From Streptomyces noursei (GTDB taxonomy: Bacteria; Actinomycetota; Actinomycetes; Streptomycetales; Streptomycetaceae), in contig NZ_CP070326.1 of NCBI RefSeq assembly GCF_016917755.1, forward strand, positions 496,001-560,000: a stretch of DNA of 64,000 nucleotides. Reading direction: 5' to 3'. The position numbers and the translations under genes are program-made. Positions 8,204-16,794 of this stretch are shown one piece after another (positions within the stretch are counted from its first letter, which is position 1; each line of letters opens with the position of its first letter). Below the pieces are notes generated by a model. That model was not told where the DNA came from. It saw only the letters and a program-made list of their open reading frames with translations, and did not search any database.

Positions 8204-9603
8204 GCACGCACCCCGCCGCCCCCGCGGACGCCCTCGTCGTCGGCGGCGGCTTCACCGGCCTGTCCGCCGCCCTGGAACTGGCCGAGCGGGGCCACCGCGT
8301 CCAGGTCCTGGAGAAGGAGACCGAACTCGGCGGCCTGGCCGGCAGCTTCGACGTCGGCGGCGGCCGGCGGATCGAGCGCTTCTACCACCACTGGTTCGCC
8401 TCCGACACCGAGATCCTCGACCTCTGCGCCGAACTGGGCATCTCCGGCGCGGTCGAACCGCACCTGACCCGCACCGGCATGTACTACGCCAACTCCATCT
8501 ACCGCCTCTCCCAGCCCCTGGATCTGCTGCGCTTCGCCCCCCTCTCGCTTCCCGACCGGTTACGCCTGGGCCTGCTCGCCCTGCGCGCCCAGCGCGTCAA
8601 GGACTGGCGGGAGCTGGAGAACCGCACCGCCAAGGAGTGGTTGATCTCCCTGGGCGGGCGCAAGGTCTACGACGTGGTGTGGCGGCCGCTGCTGGAGGGG
8701 AAGTTCGGCCAGTACGCCGAGCAGGTCGGCGCCACCTGGATGTGGACCAAGCTCCATCTGCGCGGCGGCAGCCGCACCAAGTCGGGCAGCGAGACGCTGT
8801 ACTACCTCCGGGGCGGCAGCGAGACCCTGGTGAACGCGCTGCACAAGCGGCTCACCGAACTCGGCGTGGAGATCCGCACCGGCACCGCCGTCCGGTCGCT
8901 GACCACCGACGGCAATCGCGTCACCGGCGTCCGCACCGAAGCCGGCGAACTGCTGACCGCACCCCATGTGCTGGTGACCGTCGCCCCCGAGCAGGCCGCG
9001 GCCCTGCTGGACCCGGTCGCCCCGGAGGCCGAGGCCGCGCCGCACCCCGCCGTCCCCGCCCTCGTCCGGCAGCTGCGCGGCGTCCAGTACCTGGCCAACG
9101 TCTGCCTGGTGCTGGAGAACAACCGACCGCTGTCCGACACCTACTGGCTCAACGTCAACGACCCGTCCTTCCCCTACGTGGGCGTCATCGAGCACACCAA
9201 CATGGACGCGCCGGGGCGCTACGGCGGCAAGCACATCGTCTACCTGTCGAAGTACCTGCCGGTCGACGCCGAGCTGTACCGGATGAGCGACGAGCAGGTG
9301 CTGGAGTACAGCCTCCCGCACCTGCGGACCATGTTCCCCGGCTTCGAGCGCAGCTGGATCGACGACCACCACGTCTGGCGGGCCGAGTACGCCCAGCCGG
9401 TGATCACCCCCGGCTACCGCCGGTCCATGCCTGCGCTGCAGACCCGGCTGCCCGGCCTGTACCTGTCGAGCATGGCCCAGGTCTTCCCCGAGGACCGCGG
9501 CACCAACTACGCCGTACGCGAGGGCCGCAAGGCCGGCCGGCTGATCGCCGACCGGCTGCGCACCGGTGCGGCGCTTCACGACGAGGAGAACGCCCGTGCC
9601 TGA
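8200..9603 (+). CDS. FAD-dependent oxidoreductase, protoporphyrinogen-oxidase/UDP-galactopyranose-mutase-like
   Basis: The 467-residue protein opens with a dinucleotide-binding fold, VVGGGFTGLSAALELAERG, followed by LEKETELGGLAGSF, and ends with the FAD-contacting FPEDRGTNYAVREGRKA. This is the layout of amine-oxidase/phytoene-desaturase/UDP-galactopyranose-mutase-like flavoproteins. Such genes are often found beside GT2 genes, where they may act on a lipid-linked sugar, but the reaction cannot be read from sequence. The start ATG at 8200 overlaps the glycosyltransferase stop. Codon 121 (8560-8562) is TTA, the rare bldA-dependent leucine codon of Streptomyces, so synthesis may be tied to development. 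Confidence 0.85.
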   Translation: MSTHPAAPADALVVGGGFTGLSAALELAERGHRVQVLEKETELGGLAGSFDVGGGRRIERFYHHWFASDTEILDLCAELGISGAVEPHLTRTGMYYANSIYRLSQPLDLLRFAPLSLPDRLRLGLLALRAQRVKDWRELENRTAKEWLISLGGRKVYDVVWRPLLEGKFGQYAEQVGATWMWTKLHLRGGSRTKSGSETLYYLRGGSETLVNALHKRLTELGVEIRTGTAVRSLTTDGNRVTGVRTEAGELLTAPHVLVTVAPEQAAALLDPVAPEAEAAPHPAVPALVRQLRGVQYLANVCLVLENNRPLSDTYWLNVNDPSFPYVGVIEHTNMDAPGRYGGKHIVYLSKYLPVDAELYRMSDEQVLEYSLPHLRTMFPGFERSWIDDHHVWRAEYAQPVITPGYRRSMPALQTRLPGLYLSSMAQVFPEDRGTNYAVREGRKAGRLIADRLRTGAALHDEENARA

Positions 9604-11029
9604 ACTGCTCACCCTCGACCAGGCCGAGCGCCTGAGCATCGAGCAGGTCCACGACCTGTACGGCAAGTACGTCAGCCGCAGCCAGGTCTCGCTGATCGGC
9701 ACCTTCGGCTTCGGTCGCGACCTGGTGGAGAGCGCGGAGGGTGCCTGGATCCGGCTGCGTGACGGCCGCGACATCCTGGACTTCACGGGCGGCGTGGGCG
9801 TCCTCAACCACGGTCACAACCACCCCAGGGTGCTGGCCGCCCGGGACCGCTACCGCCGGCAGCGCCGCATGGAGGTCCACAAGAACTACTTCTCGCCCTA
9901 CGTCGCCGCCCTCAGCCACAACCTGGCCGCGCTGCTGCCAGGCGACCTGAACATCTCGTACTTCCCCAACTCCGGTGCCGAGGCCGTCGAGGGCGCGGTC
10001 AAGATGGCGTACAAGTACCACGCCGGCCGCCGCGGGACCGTACTGCACACCGACATCGCCTTCCACGGCAAGCTGATGGGGGCCGGCAGTCTCACCGCCT
10101 CCCCCGAGATCCACTTCGACTTCCCGCAGATCCCGGGCACCGACTCCTTCGCCTACGCCGACCTGGACTCCTTCCAACTGGCCCTGGAACGGCACGCCGA
10201 CAGCCAGGGCCGCAGCGACGTCTACGCCGTGGTGCTGGAGCCGTTCAGCGCCTCCAGCCTGCGCGAGTGCCCGGCCGACTTCCTGTACGAGGTCCGCCGC
10301 ATCTGCACCGAACAGGACATCGTCCTGATCTTCGACGAGGTCTACACGGGCTGGGGCAAGACCGGCGAACTCTTCCACTTCATGCGGCACCCCGGATTGG
10401 TTCCCGACGTCCTGACCACGTCGAAGTCGTTCGGCGGCGGCAAGTCCTCCATCTCCGGCTACGTCACCCGCGAGCCGGTCTTCCGCCGCGCCTACGACAA
10501 CCTCGGCGACGCCACGCTGCACAGCACCACCTACTACGGCTTCGGCGAGGAGACCGCGACGGCGCTGGCGGCGGTCTCGGTCGCGGTGGAGGAGGACTTC
10601 CCCGGGCGTGCCCGGAAACTGGGCGAGCTGCTGTCGGCGGGCCTGGCCGACCTCGCCGCGCGCCACTCCGGACTGGTGGCCTCGGTGGCCGGCCGGGGCG
10701 CCCTGCACGGCGTGTACCTGCGGCAGGGGCCGACGCTGCCCAAGGCGGTGCGGGACCTGATCCCGCTCTCGCTGGCCAAGGACCCGCAGGTCACAGCCAA
10801 GTTGCTGACCGGGGCGGTGATCGCCGCCCTCTACCGGGACCACAACATCCTGACGTTCTTCGGCTCCAACCAGCGCATCGCGCTGATCGTCTCGCCGCCG
10901 CTGGTGGCGGGCGAGGAGGAGGTCCAGATCTTCCTGCGCGCCCTGGACGACGTGCTGAGCCGTGGGGTGCGCCGGCTGCTGACCGACTTCGTGCGGGAGA
11001 AGGTCTCCGCGGCGAAGGCGGTGCGCTGA
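9596..11029 (+). CDS. Class III PLP-dependent aminotransferase
   Basis: The start is GTG at 9596, with GAGGAG seven bases upstream and an 8-base overlap with the preceding gene, giving 477 residues. The fold-type I core is clear: an early GGVGVLNHGHNHP, the cofactor aspartate in LIFDEVYTGWGKTG, and the PLP lysine Lys277 in TSKSFGGG. Class III enzymes transfer an amino group to an aldehyde or ketone. I infer that the aldehyde could come from the GMC oxidoreductase two genes downstream, an alcohol-to-amine conversion like that in neomycin-type aminoglycoside pathways. The substrate is unknown. An acyl-dependent aminomutase is less likely. Confidence 0.88.
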   Translation: MPELLTLDQAERLSIEQVHDLYGKYVSRSQVSLIGTFGFGRDLVESAEGAWIRLRDGRDILDFTGGVGVLNHGHNHPRVLAARDRYRRQRRMEVHKNYFSPYVAALSHNLAALLPGDLNISYFPNSGAEAVEGAVKMAYKYHAGRRGTVLHTDIAFHGKLMGAGSLTASPEIHFDFPQIPGTDSFAYADLDSFQLALERHADSQGRSDVYAVVLEPFSASSLRECPADFLYEVRRICTEQDIVLIFDEVYTGWGKTGELFHFMRHPGLVPDVLTTSKSFGGGKSSISGYVTREPVFRRAYDNLGDATLHSTTYYGFGEETATALAAVSVAVEEDFPGRARKLGELLSAGLADLAARHSGLVASVAGRGALHGVYLRQGPTLPKAVRDLIPLSLAKDPQVTAKLLTGAVIAALYRDHNILTFFGSNQRIALIVSPPLVAGEEEVQIFLRALDDVLSRGVRRLLTDFVREKVSAAKAVR

Positions 11030-11394
11030 TGCGGGCCGCTCTGCACGCCAGCGGCCTGCGGGCCTACTGGCAGCGCCAGTACCCCTGGTTGCGCGAGCCG
11101 GGCGCCCTGGCGGCGGCCGAGGCCCACGTCCTGGGCACGCTGGCGACCCTGCCGGCGCCCTACCGCGCCGGGTTCGCGACCGCGCTGCGGCTGCTGCCGC
11201 TGGCCTTCCGGGTCGCCGCGCGGCGCTCGCTGCGCGCCGCGTCGGCCGAGGAGGGCCGGCGGGGCATGCGGTCCGTGGCCGCCCTGCCCGGCTTCGCCGA
11301 GGTCGTCCGGGCCAGCACCGCACTGGCCCTGTTGGGCGCGCTCGACGGCCGGGCGGACGAGGAGGAACGAGGTGGCGCCCATGCGCACCGGTAG
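11029..11394 (+). CDS. Unknown 121-residue protein between aminotransferase and GMC genes
   Basis: ATG at 11029 overlaps the aminotransferase stop (TGATG), and the end overlaps the GMC start by 23 bases, so it is embedded in the operon. The sequence is helical, Ala/Arg/Leu-rich, with RAYWQRQYPWLREPG near the start and a short acidic C-terminus. I do not recognise the family. Its size and position between aminotransferase and FAD-dependent oxidoreductase suggest a small partner subunit, comparable to the small subunit of FAD-dependent gluconate/sorbitol dehydrogenases, but that is a guess from context. Confidence 0.65.
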   Translation: MRAALHASGLRAYWQRQYPWLREPGALAAAEAHVLGTLATLPAPYRAGFATALRLLPLAFRVAARRSLRAASAEEGRRGMRSVAALPGFAEVVRASTALALLGALDGRADEEERGGAHAHR

Positions 11395-12850
11395 GCGGGG
11401 ACGGATCGTCGAGACGGACGTGGTGGTGGTCGGCTCGGGGGCCGGCGGGAGCGTCGCGGCGCTCGAACTGGCCGCCGCGGGGCGGCAGGTGACCGTTCTG
11501 GAGGAGGGCCCCCGGGCGGGCACGGCCGACCTCGCCGCGGCCAGCCAGGCCGGCAACATGCGCCGCCTCTACCGCAACGGGGGCCTGACCCCGATCTTCG
11601 GCACCCCCACCATCGCATACGGCGAGGGCCGCTGCGTCGGCGGGACGACCCTGGTCAACGGGGGGCTGCTGTGGGAGCCGCCGCCCCACCTCCTGGCCCG
11701 CTGGGCGGCGCAGTCGGGCATCGACGGCTACCGGGCGCAGGACCTGGAGGTCCACCTCAAGACGGTGACCACCCGCCTGGGCGTCCTCACCCAGCGGCAC
11801 GGTGCGGGCAACCGAGACTCGCAGCTCCTGGCGGCCGGCGCGGAACGGCTGTCGTGGGGCTGGCAGCACGCCGACCGCGCGGTGCGCGACTGTCTGCACC
11901 GCAACCGCTGCACGACCGGCTGCACCAGCGGCGCCAAGCAGAGCATGACCGTCAGCTATCTGCCGCGGGCCGAGGCGTTGGGCGCGGAGATCCGCCCGGG
12001 CACCCGGGTGGTGCGCGTGCTGCACGACGGGCGCACCGCCCGCGGGGTGCTGACCGTCGGCCCGGACGGCGCCCGGACCGTCTACCGGACCCGTGCGGTG
12101 TTCCTGGCGGCCGGTCCGCTGGGCACCCCCGCGCTGCTCCAGCGCAGCCGGATCCAGCACCGCGCCGCGGGCCGTCGGCTTTCCCTGCACGTCAACCTGC
12201 GGACCATCGCCCGTTTCCCGGAGCCGGTGCACGCCGACCGCGGCACCATCTTCACCGCGCAGCTGAAGGAGTTCGGCGACCAGGGCGTGCTGATCATGCC
12301 GGCCAATGTCTCCCGCGGCAGCCTGGCCGCGGCGCTCGCCGGCCGGCCGGCCCCGGACACTCGACGCCTTCTGGCCGACTTCGATCACCTGGGTGTCTTC
12401 ACCACGCAGGTGCGGCTGCACGGGACCGCCGCGGTACGCGCCGTCCCCGGCGGCGGTCTGCTGCTGCGCCACGCGATGACCGCGGTGGACCACGGCGCGC
12501 TGTGCGACGCCTTCCGCAAGGGCGCCGCGTTGCTGTTCGCGGCGGGCGCGACCGAGCTGACGCCGCCGGTGGCCGCGGCCCCCGCGCTGCACTCGCCCGC
12601 CGACGCCGAGGAGTTCTGCCGCCGGGTGCGTCCGCGGGACTGGGAACTGGTCTCGGTGCACGGCATGGCCTCGGCCGCGATGGGGACGGCCGACCGCGGT
12701 GGAGTGTGCGACGCCGACGGCCGCCCGCACGGTTTCCGGGGCCTGCGGGTGTGCGACGCCAGCGTGCTCCCCGGCGTGACGGGAATCAGTCCACAGGGCA
12801 CGATCATGGCGTTCGCCCATGAGATCGTGTCCCGGTTCAACAACCCTTGA
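11372..12850 (+). CDS. GMC-family FAD-dependent oxidoreductase
   Basis: Translation probably starts at GTG 11372, six bases after GAGGAGG, rather than at ATG 11381. The 492-residue protein has the FAD-binding VVGSGAGGS (residues 19-27), the GMC signature GRCVGGTTLVNGGLLW and the catalytic His430 in SVHGMASAAMG. The last part is the FAD/active-site segment SPQGTIMAFAHE. Cys174, Cys180 and Cys184 are clustered, as in sugar-acting FAD dehydrogenases. GMC enzymes oxidise alcohols to aldehydes or ketones. The gene is in an operon with the aminotransferase, which would accept such a carbonyl product. The substrate is unknown. Confidence 0.87.
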   Translation: MAPMRTGRRGRIVETDVVVVGSGAGGSVAALELAAAGRQVTVLEEGPRAGTADLAAASQAGNMRRLYRNGGLTPIFGTPTIAYGEGRCVGGTTLVNGGLLWEPPPHLLARWAAQSGIDGYRAQDLEVHLKTVTTRLGVLTQRHGAGNRDSQLLAAGAERLSWGWQHADRAVRDCLHRNRCTTGCTSGAKQSMTVSYLPRAEALGAEIRPGTRVVRVLHDGRTARGVLTVGPDGARTVYRTRAVFLAAGPLGTPALLQRSRIQHRAAGRRLSLHVNLRTIARFPEPVHADRGTIFTAQLKEFGDQGVLIMPANVSRGSLAAALAGRPAPDTRRLLADFDHLGVFTTQVRLHGTAAVRAVPGGGLLLRHAMTAVDHGALCDAFRKGAALLFAAGATELTPPVAAAPALHSPADAEEFCRRVRPRDWELVSVHGMASAAMGTADRGGVCDADGRPHGFRGLRVCDASVLPGVTGISPQGTIMAFAHEIVSRFNNP

Positions 12851-12861
12851 GGAAAGGCCCG

Positions 12862-14127
12862 ATGAGCGAGCTCCCGGCAACCGGAACCGCCGACAAGAGG
12901 AACCGCGACGGACGGCACACCGACACCGCCCCACTGCCCCCGCACGCCCCCGAGTTCCGGATGTTCAGCACCGTGGCGCTGGTGGCGTCCTGTGCGGGCT
13001 TCGCGCTGATCGGTGCGCTGCAGTCCTTCTACGGGCCCGCCATCCCCGCGTTGCGCACCTCCTTCGGCCTCACCCCGGCGGCGGCCGGGCTCGGCCTGAG
13101 CGCCCACTTCATCGGCGGCGTGTGCGGGGTGCTCGCCTTCAACCGCGTGCACGGCAGAGTCGGCAACCGCGCCCTGTTGGGAGCCTCGTACCTGCTGATG
13201 GCGGTCGGTACCGCAGGCTTCGCGCTGGCCCCGTCCTGGCCGGTGGCGCTGGCCGCCGCGCTGGGCGCCGGACTCGGCTTCGGCGGCATCGACTACGGCC
13301 TCAACCAGCTCTTCGCGGTGGGATTCGGCCGGCGCAGCACGGCGATGCTCAACGTCCTCAATGCCTTCTTCGGCATCGGGGCGGTCGGCGGTCCGATCGT
13401 CATCGGCGCCGTCGGCCCGGATCGGTACCCGTTCGTCTTCGGCGCGTTCGGTGTGCTGTCGGCGCTGCTGCTGCTCTTCCTCAAGGGCGTCAGCAACACC
13501 GACCCGCCCCGGCCCGCCGACTCCGCCGGCGACGGCGGGGCGGTGTCCGCTCCCCTGGGCCGTTCGCTGGCCTGGCTGATGGCGGCGTTCGTGACGCTCT
13601 ACGTCCTGCATGTCGGCGTCGAGGCCGGGGTGGGCGGCTGGGAGCCGACCCACCTGGAGACGGTCGGCTTCGGCGCGGGCTTCGCCGCCTCCGCCACCTC
13701 GGTGTACTGGCTGATGATGACGGTGGGTCGGTTCCTGGTCGTCCCCCTCACGCTCCGCTACTCCGAGGCCGCGATCATCATGGTCAGCTGCGCCGGCATG
13801 GCGGTCTGCCTGGCCGCCGCCGCGGTGCCGGCGCTGGCTCCTTATATGTACGCGGGCGTCGGCCTGTTCATCGCCCCGATCTTCCCCACCGGACTGCCCT
13901 GGTTGACCCGTACGGTGCCCACCGCGCGCCGCGCCGGTGCCTATGTCATCGCCGCGTCGATGGTCGGGGGCGTCGCGGCGGGGCCCGCGCTGGGCGGGGT
14001 GATCCAGGTGGCCGGCGTCCGGGCCGTCCCGCTGGTGCTCTGCGCGATCGCCGTGCTCTGCCTCGCCGCGGCGGTCGGCATCCACCGCAGGACCCGCCGC
14101 CCGGCGGAGTCCCGCGCGATGCGCTGA
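12862..14127 (+). CDS. MFS transporter, probable product exporter
   Basis: The 421-residue protein has about 12 hydrophobic segments, a cytoplasmic N-terminal tail and the MFS loop pattern in the first half (FNRVHGRVGNRALL). ATG at 12862 follows GAGGAAAG and is preferred to an upstream in-frame TTG. It is the last gene of the operon and ends just before a bidirectional terminator. The last position of a pathway operon suggests export of the product or self-resistance, which is inference. Confidence 0.85.
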   Translation: MSELPATGTADKRNRDGRHTDTAPLPPHAPEFRMFSTVALVASCAGFALIGALQSFYGPAIPALRTSFGLTPAAAGLGLSAHFIGGVCGVLAFNRVHGRVGNRALLGASYLLMAVGTAGFALAPSWPVALAAALGAGLGFGGIDYGLNQLFAVGFGRRSTAMLNVLNAFFGIGAVGGPIVIGAVGPDRYPFVFGAFGVLSALLLLFLKGVSNTDPPRPADSAGDGGAVSAPLGRSLAWLMAAFVTLYVLHVGVEAGVGGWEPTHLETVGFGAGFAASATSVYWLMMTVGRFLVVPLTLRYSEAAIIMVSCAGMAVCLAAAAVPALAPYMYAGVGLFIAPIFPTGLPWLTRTVPTARRAGAYVIAASMVGGVAAGPALGGVIQVAGVRAVPLVLCAIAVLCLAAAVGIHRRTRRPAESRAMR

Positions 14128-14143
14128 CGTACCGTCACCCAAC

Positions 14144-14178
14144 GGCCGGGCCGGGGTGGTTCATCGCCCGGCCCGGCC
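14144..14178. terminator. Bidirectional terminator between converging genes
   Basis: GGCCGGGCCGGG (14144-14155) pairs perfectly with CCCGGCCCGGCC (14167-14178) across an 11-base loop. It lies between the ends of the MFS gene (plus) and the PPOX-type gene (minus). Confidence 0.75.
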
Positions 14179-14181
14179 TCC

Positions 14182-14604
14182 TCATGTGGCCTGCCAGCCG
14201 GACCAGCGGGCCACCGCCACCGCCACCACGGGTCCGGCCGGCCGGCGACCGGCGTACTGCGAGTGGTACTTCTCCATCAGCAGCCGCACATACCCCGCGG
14301 ACACCTCCGAGGCGTCGGCCGGCGGCAGCACGGTGGCCGTACCGTCCGCCCGTGCCCACCACAGGCGGTCCCAGTCCTCGTCGTAGGCGTCGGCGAGCAG
14401 GCAGACCCCGGGGCGGCGGCTGATGTTGGCCAGCCGCTTGAGCTCGGTGGTCCGCTTGGGCTTGTGATCCACGGCGAAGGCGAGGGTGTCGCCGGTCACC
14501 GCGAAGACCACCGGCACGAGATGGGGACGGCCCAGGTCGTCGACGGTGGCCAGACGGGCGACCCGGGCCGCCGCGAAGCGCTCCCGGGCCCGCCCGCCGG
14601 TCAT
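14182..14604 (-). CDS. PPOX-class F420-dependent oxidoreductase (TIGR03668-like)
   Basis: This 140-residue split-barrel flavin/F420-binding protein shows RVARLATVDDLGRPHLVPVV, then KPKRTTELKRLANI and a C-terminal YAGRRPAGPVVAV. These match the small PPOX-class F420-dependent oxidoreductases common in actinobacteria. ATG at 14604 is used; GTG at 14613 with a G-rich stretch ahead is an alternative. It lies 25 bases after the LLM-class gene, so the two probably form an operon of F420 enzymes. The substrate is unknown. Confidence 0.8.
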   Translation of the reverse strand: MTGGRARERFAAARVARLATVDDLGRPHLVPVVFAVTGDTLAFAVDHKPKRTTELKRLANISRRPGVCLLADAYDEDWDRLWWARADGTATVLPPADASEVSAGYVRLLMEKYHSQYAGRRPAGPVVAVAVARWSGWQAT

Positions 14605-14629
14605 CGCCGGCACCGCTGCCCCGTCCGAC

Positions 14630-15454
14630 TCACCGGAAGCGCCCGGCGACCTCGGCGAACCGGTCGAGGTGCGCCAGCGTCTCGGCCTCCGGCACCGTCG
14701 GCAGGTAGAACAGGGCCCGTTCCACACCCAGCCGTACGTACCGCTCGACGACCTCCGGCTCCGGCGGCACCGCGTAGACGGTCACCGGCACGTCCCGGTC
14801 GGCGAGGCTCCGCAGCCGCTCGATCTGCGGCCCCAGTTCCTCGGGCGAGGCGCTGATGGCCAACCAGGCGTCGCCGAGCGCGGCCACCCGGTGGAAGGCG
14901 CCCTCGCCACCGCCCACGTAGATCGGCGGGTGCGGTCGCCGGACCGGCTTGGGCCAGGAGTAGACGGGATCGAAGTCCACGAACTCCCCGTGGAACTCGG
15001 CCTTTTCCCGCGTCCACAGTTCCCGGATGGCCCGCAGCCGCTCGTCCACCAGACGGCCCCTGGTCCGGGGGTCCGTGCCGTGGTTGGCCATCTCCTCCTT
15101 GTTCCAGCCGACACCGACGCCGAAGACCGCCCGCCCGCCGGAGACCAGGTCCAGCGACGCCACTTCCTTGGCCGTGACGAGCGGGTCCCGCTGGGCCACC
15201 AGCGCGATGCCGGTGCCCAGCAGGAGCCGCTCGGTGACCGAGGCGACCGAGGCGAGCGCGACGAACGGATCGAGGGTGCGGTAGTACATCTCGGGCAGTT
15301 CCCCGCCGCGCGGGTACGGCGTGCGGCGGTCCACCGGGATGTGGGTGTGCTCGGCGATGAACAGGGAGTCGAAGCCCCGTTCTTCCGCGGCACGCCCCAG
15401 CGCGGCCGGCGCGATGCCCTGGTCGGTGAGGAAGGTCGATACACCGAACTTCAC
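14630..15454 (-). CDS. LLM-class F420-dependent oxidoreductase
   Basis: The luciferase-like TIM-barrel protein has 274 residues from GTG 15454, which follows GAAGGAG. Typical segments are FGVSTFLTDQGI at the N-terminus, LFIAEHTHIP, LASLASV-like VALASVASVTERLLLGTGI, and VFGVGVGWNKEEM. Relatives use coenzyme F420 to reduce or oxidise diverse small molecules. The gene is co-directional with the PPOX-class gene 25 bases downstream. Confidence 0.87.
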   Translation of the reverse strand: MKFGVSTFLTDQGIAPAALGRAAEERGFDSLFIAEHTHIPVDRRTPYPRGGELPEMYYRTLDPFVALASVASVTERLLLGTGIALVAQRDPLVTAKEVASLDLVSGGRAVFGVGVGWNKEEMANHGTDPRTRGRLVDERLRAIRELWTREKAEFHGEFVDFDPVYSWPKPVRRPHPPIYVGGGEGAFHRVAALGDAWLAISASPEELGPQIERLRSLADRDVPVTVYAVPPEPEVVERYVRLGVERALFYLPTVPEAETLAHLDRFAEVAGRFR

Positions 15455-15633
15455 AGCGGCTCCTTCGCTTCCGGTGTCTCGGGTGCGCGGTCGGCAACCC
15501 CAGGCGAGGTACCCCGACCGACCGCGGCCCAACAATCCGTCCCGCCAACCGGGCGATCACCGCACGGGCCCCGCCGGGACGCCGACCACTCCCCCGTCGG
15601 GCACCGGCGACACGCTCCCCCCGGTCCGGTCCC

Positions 15634-16632
15634 TTACTGGTCGACCCGGACGACGATCTTGCCGACCTGGGTCCCCGCCTCCATGTAGCGGTGCGCCTCG
15701 ACGATCTCGTCCAGGTCGAAGACCCGGTCCACGACGGGCCGGAACGCCCCCGAGCGCAGGCCGGAGGCGACGAACGCCTCGCCCCGGCGCAGCCGTTGCG
15801 GGTCGCCGGTGGTCTCGAAGAGGGTGTAGGTGCGCATGTTCAGAGCGGGCATCCCGAGGGCGAAACCCGGGTAGGGGGTCGGCTCACCGCTCAGCACGCC
15901 GTATTCCATCAGCGTGCCGCCGGCCGCAACCGCCTTGGCCAGTTCCAGTACGCCGGGACCGGCGATCGCGTCGAAGACGAGCTCGGCGCCCCGGCCGCCG
16001 GTCAGGTCGAGCACGCGCGCCACCACGTCCTCCTCCTCGGTGACGACCACGTGCGCCGCGCCCGCCGCGAGCAGGGCGTCCTTCTTGGCCGCGGTACGGG
16101 TGGTGGCGATCGGCATCGCCCCGACGCGCAGGGCGGTCTGGATCGCGGCCAGGCCCACGCTGCTGGAGGCCGCGGTGATCACGACCGTGTCCCCGGCGCG
16201 CAGTGCGCCGACCTCCACCAGGGCGCCGTACGACGTCAGGTACGGCATCCACACCGCCGCGCCCGCGACGGCGTCGAGCCCCTCGGGGCGATGCACCACC
16301 GCGGCAGCGGGGACTATCACACGCTCCCCGTAGACGCCGTAGTCGTTCATCGAGAACGCCGGCACCACGCTGACCGGCGCGCCGATCTCGAATCCGGTCA
16401 CGTGCGCGCCGACGGCGTCGATCACCCCCGCGGCCTCCGAGCCGAGCCCGGTGGGGAACTGCTTGACGGGTTCGATGTACTGGCCGCTGCGGAACATCAC
16501 CTCGGCGCGGTTGAGGCCGATCGCCTCGACCCGGATGGCCACCTCGTCGGGGCCGGGTTCGCCGACCTCCACGTCCTCCAGCCGCAGCACCTCGGGCCCG
16601 CCGACTTCGTGGAACCGCACCGTTCTGGCCAT
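15634..16632 (-). CDS. Zinc-less quinone oxidoreductase / MDR-family alcohol dehydrogenase
   Basis: The 332-residue MDR protein starts at ATG 16632 (GAAGGA upstream). The N-terminal GroES-like domain contains EAIGLNRAEVMFRSGQY and GLGSEAAG, and the NAD(P)-binding fold contains VITAASSSVGLAAIQ. The structural zinc-site cysteines are absent, as in quinone-reductase (QOR) type enzymes. It is divergent from an ArsR-type regulator over a 160-bp region with a strong palindrome, so it is probably the target of that repressor and may serve in reduction of toxic quinones or enones. Confidence 0.87.
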   Translation of the reverse strand: MARTVRFHEVGGPEVLRLEDVEVGEPGPDEVAIRVEAIGLNRAEVMFRSGQYIEPVKQFPTGLGSEAAGVIDAVGAHVTGFEIGAPVSVVPAFSMNDYGVYGERVIVPAAAVVHRPEGLDAVAGAAVWMPYLTSYGALVEVGALRAGDTVVITAASSSVGLAAIQTALRVGAMPIATTRTAAKKDALLAAGAAHVVVTEEEDVVARVLDLTGGRGAELVFDAIAGPGVLELAKAVAAGGTLMEYGVLSGEPTPYPGFALGMPALNMRTYTLFETTGDPQRLRRGEAFVASGLRSGAFRPVVDRVFDLDEIVEAHRYMEAGTQVGKIVVRVDQ

Positions 16633-16711
16633 GGCAGATCGTCCTTCCGCTCCGTAAGGGCGGCGCCTGGTCGCGTCGCCGAGCCCCACTCAAGCCCAAA
16701 GTACGATGCCT

Positions 16712-16759
16712 GTCAAACTTCGACGACCATCAAACCTTGATGATGATCAAAGTTTGATC
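16712..16759. promoter_or_regulatory. Candidate ArsR operator in the divergent promoter region
   Basis: GATCAAA-G-TTTGATC (16745-16759) is a perfect palindrome, preceded by ATCAA-N3-TTGAT (16729-16741) and a GTCAAACTT half-site (16712-16720). The repeated TCAAA core lies between the quinone oxidoreductase and the ArsR gene and fits a small winged-helix repressor. Confidence 0.7.
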
Positions 16760-16794
16760 GATGTCGTACCATGTGCGCGGGAGGTCACCAGGCA

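Noticed and set aside
9404..12934. 1176-codon minus-strand open frame across the biosynthetic operon
   Set aside because: It is antisense to three genes with clear catalytic motifs; its composition is Arg/Gly/His/Gln-rich as expected for a GC-rich shadow.
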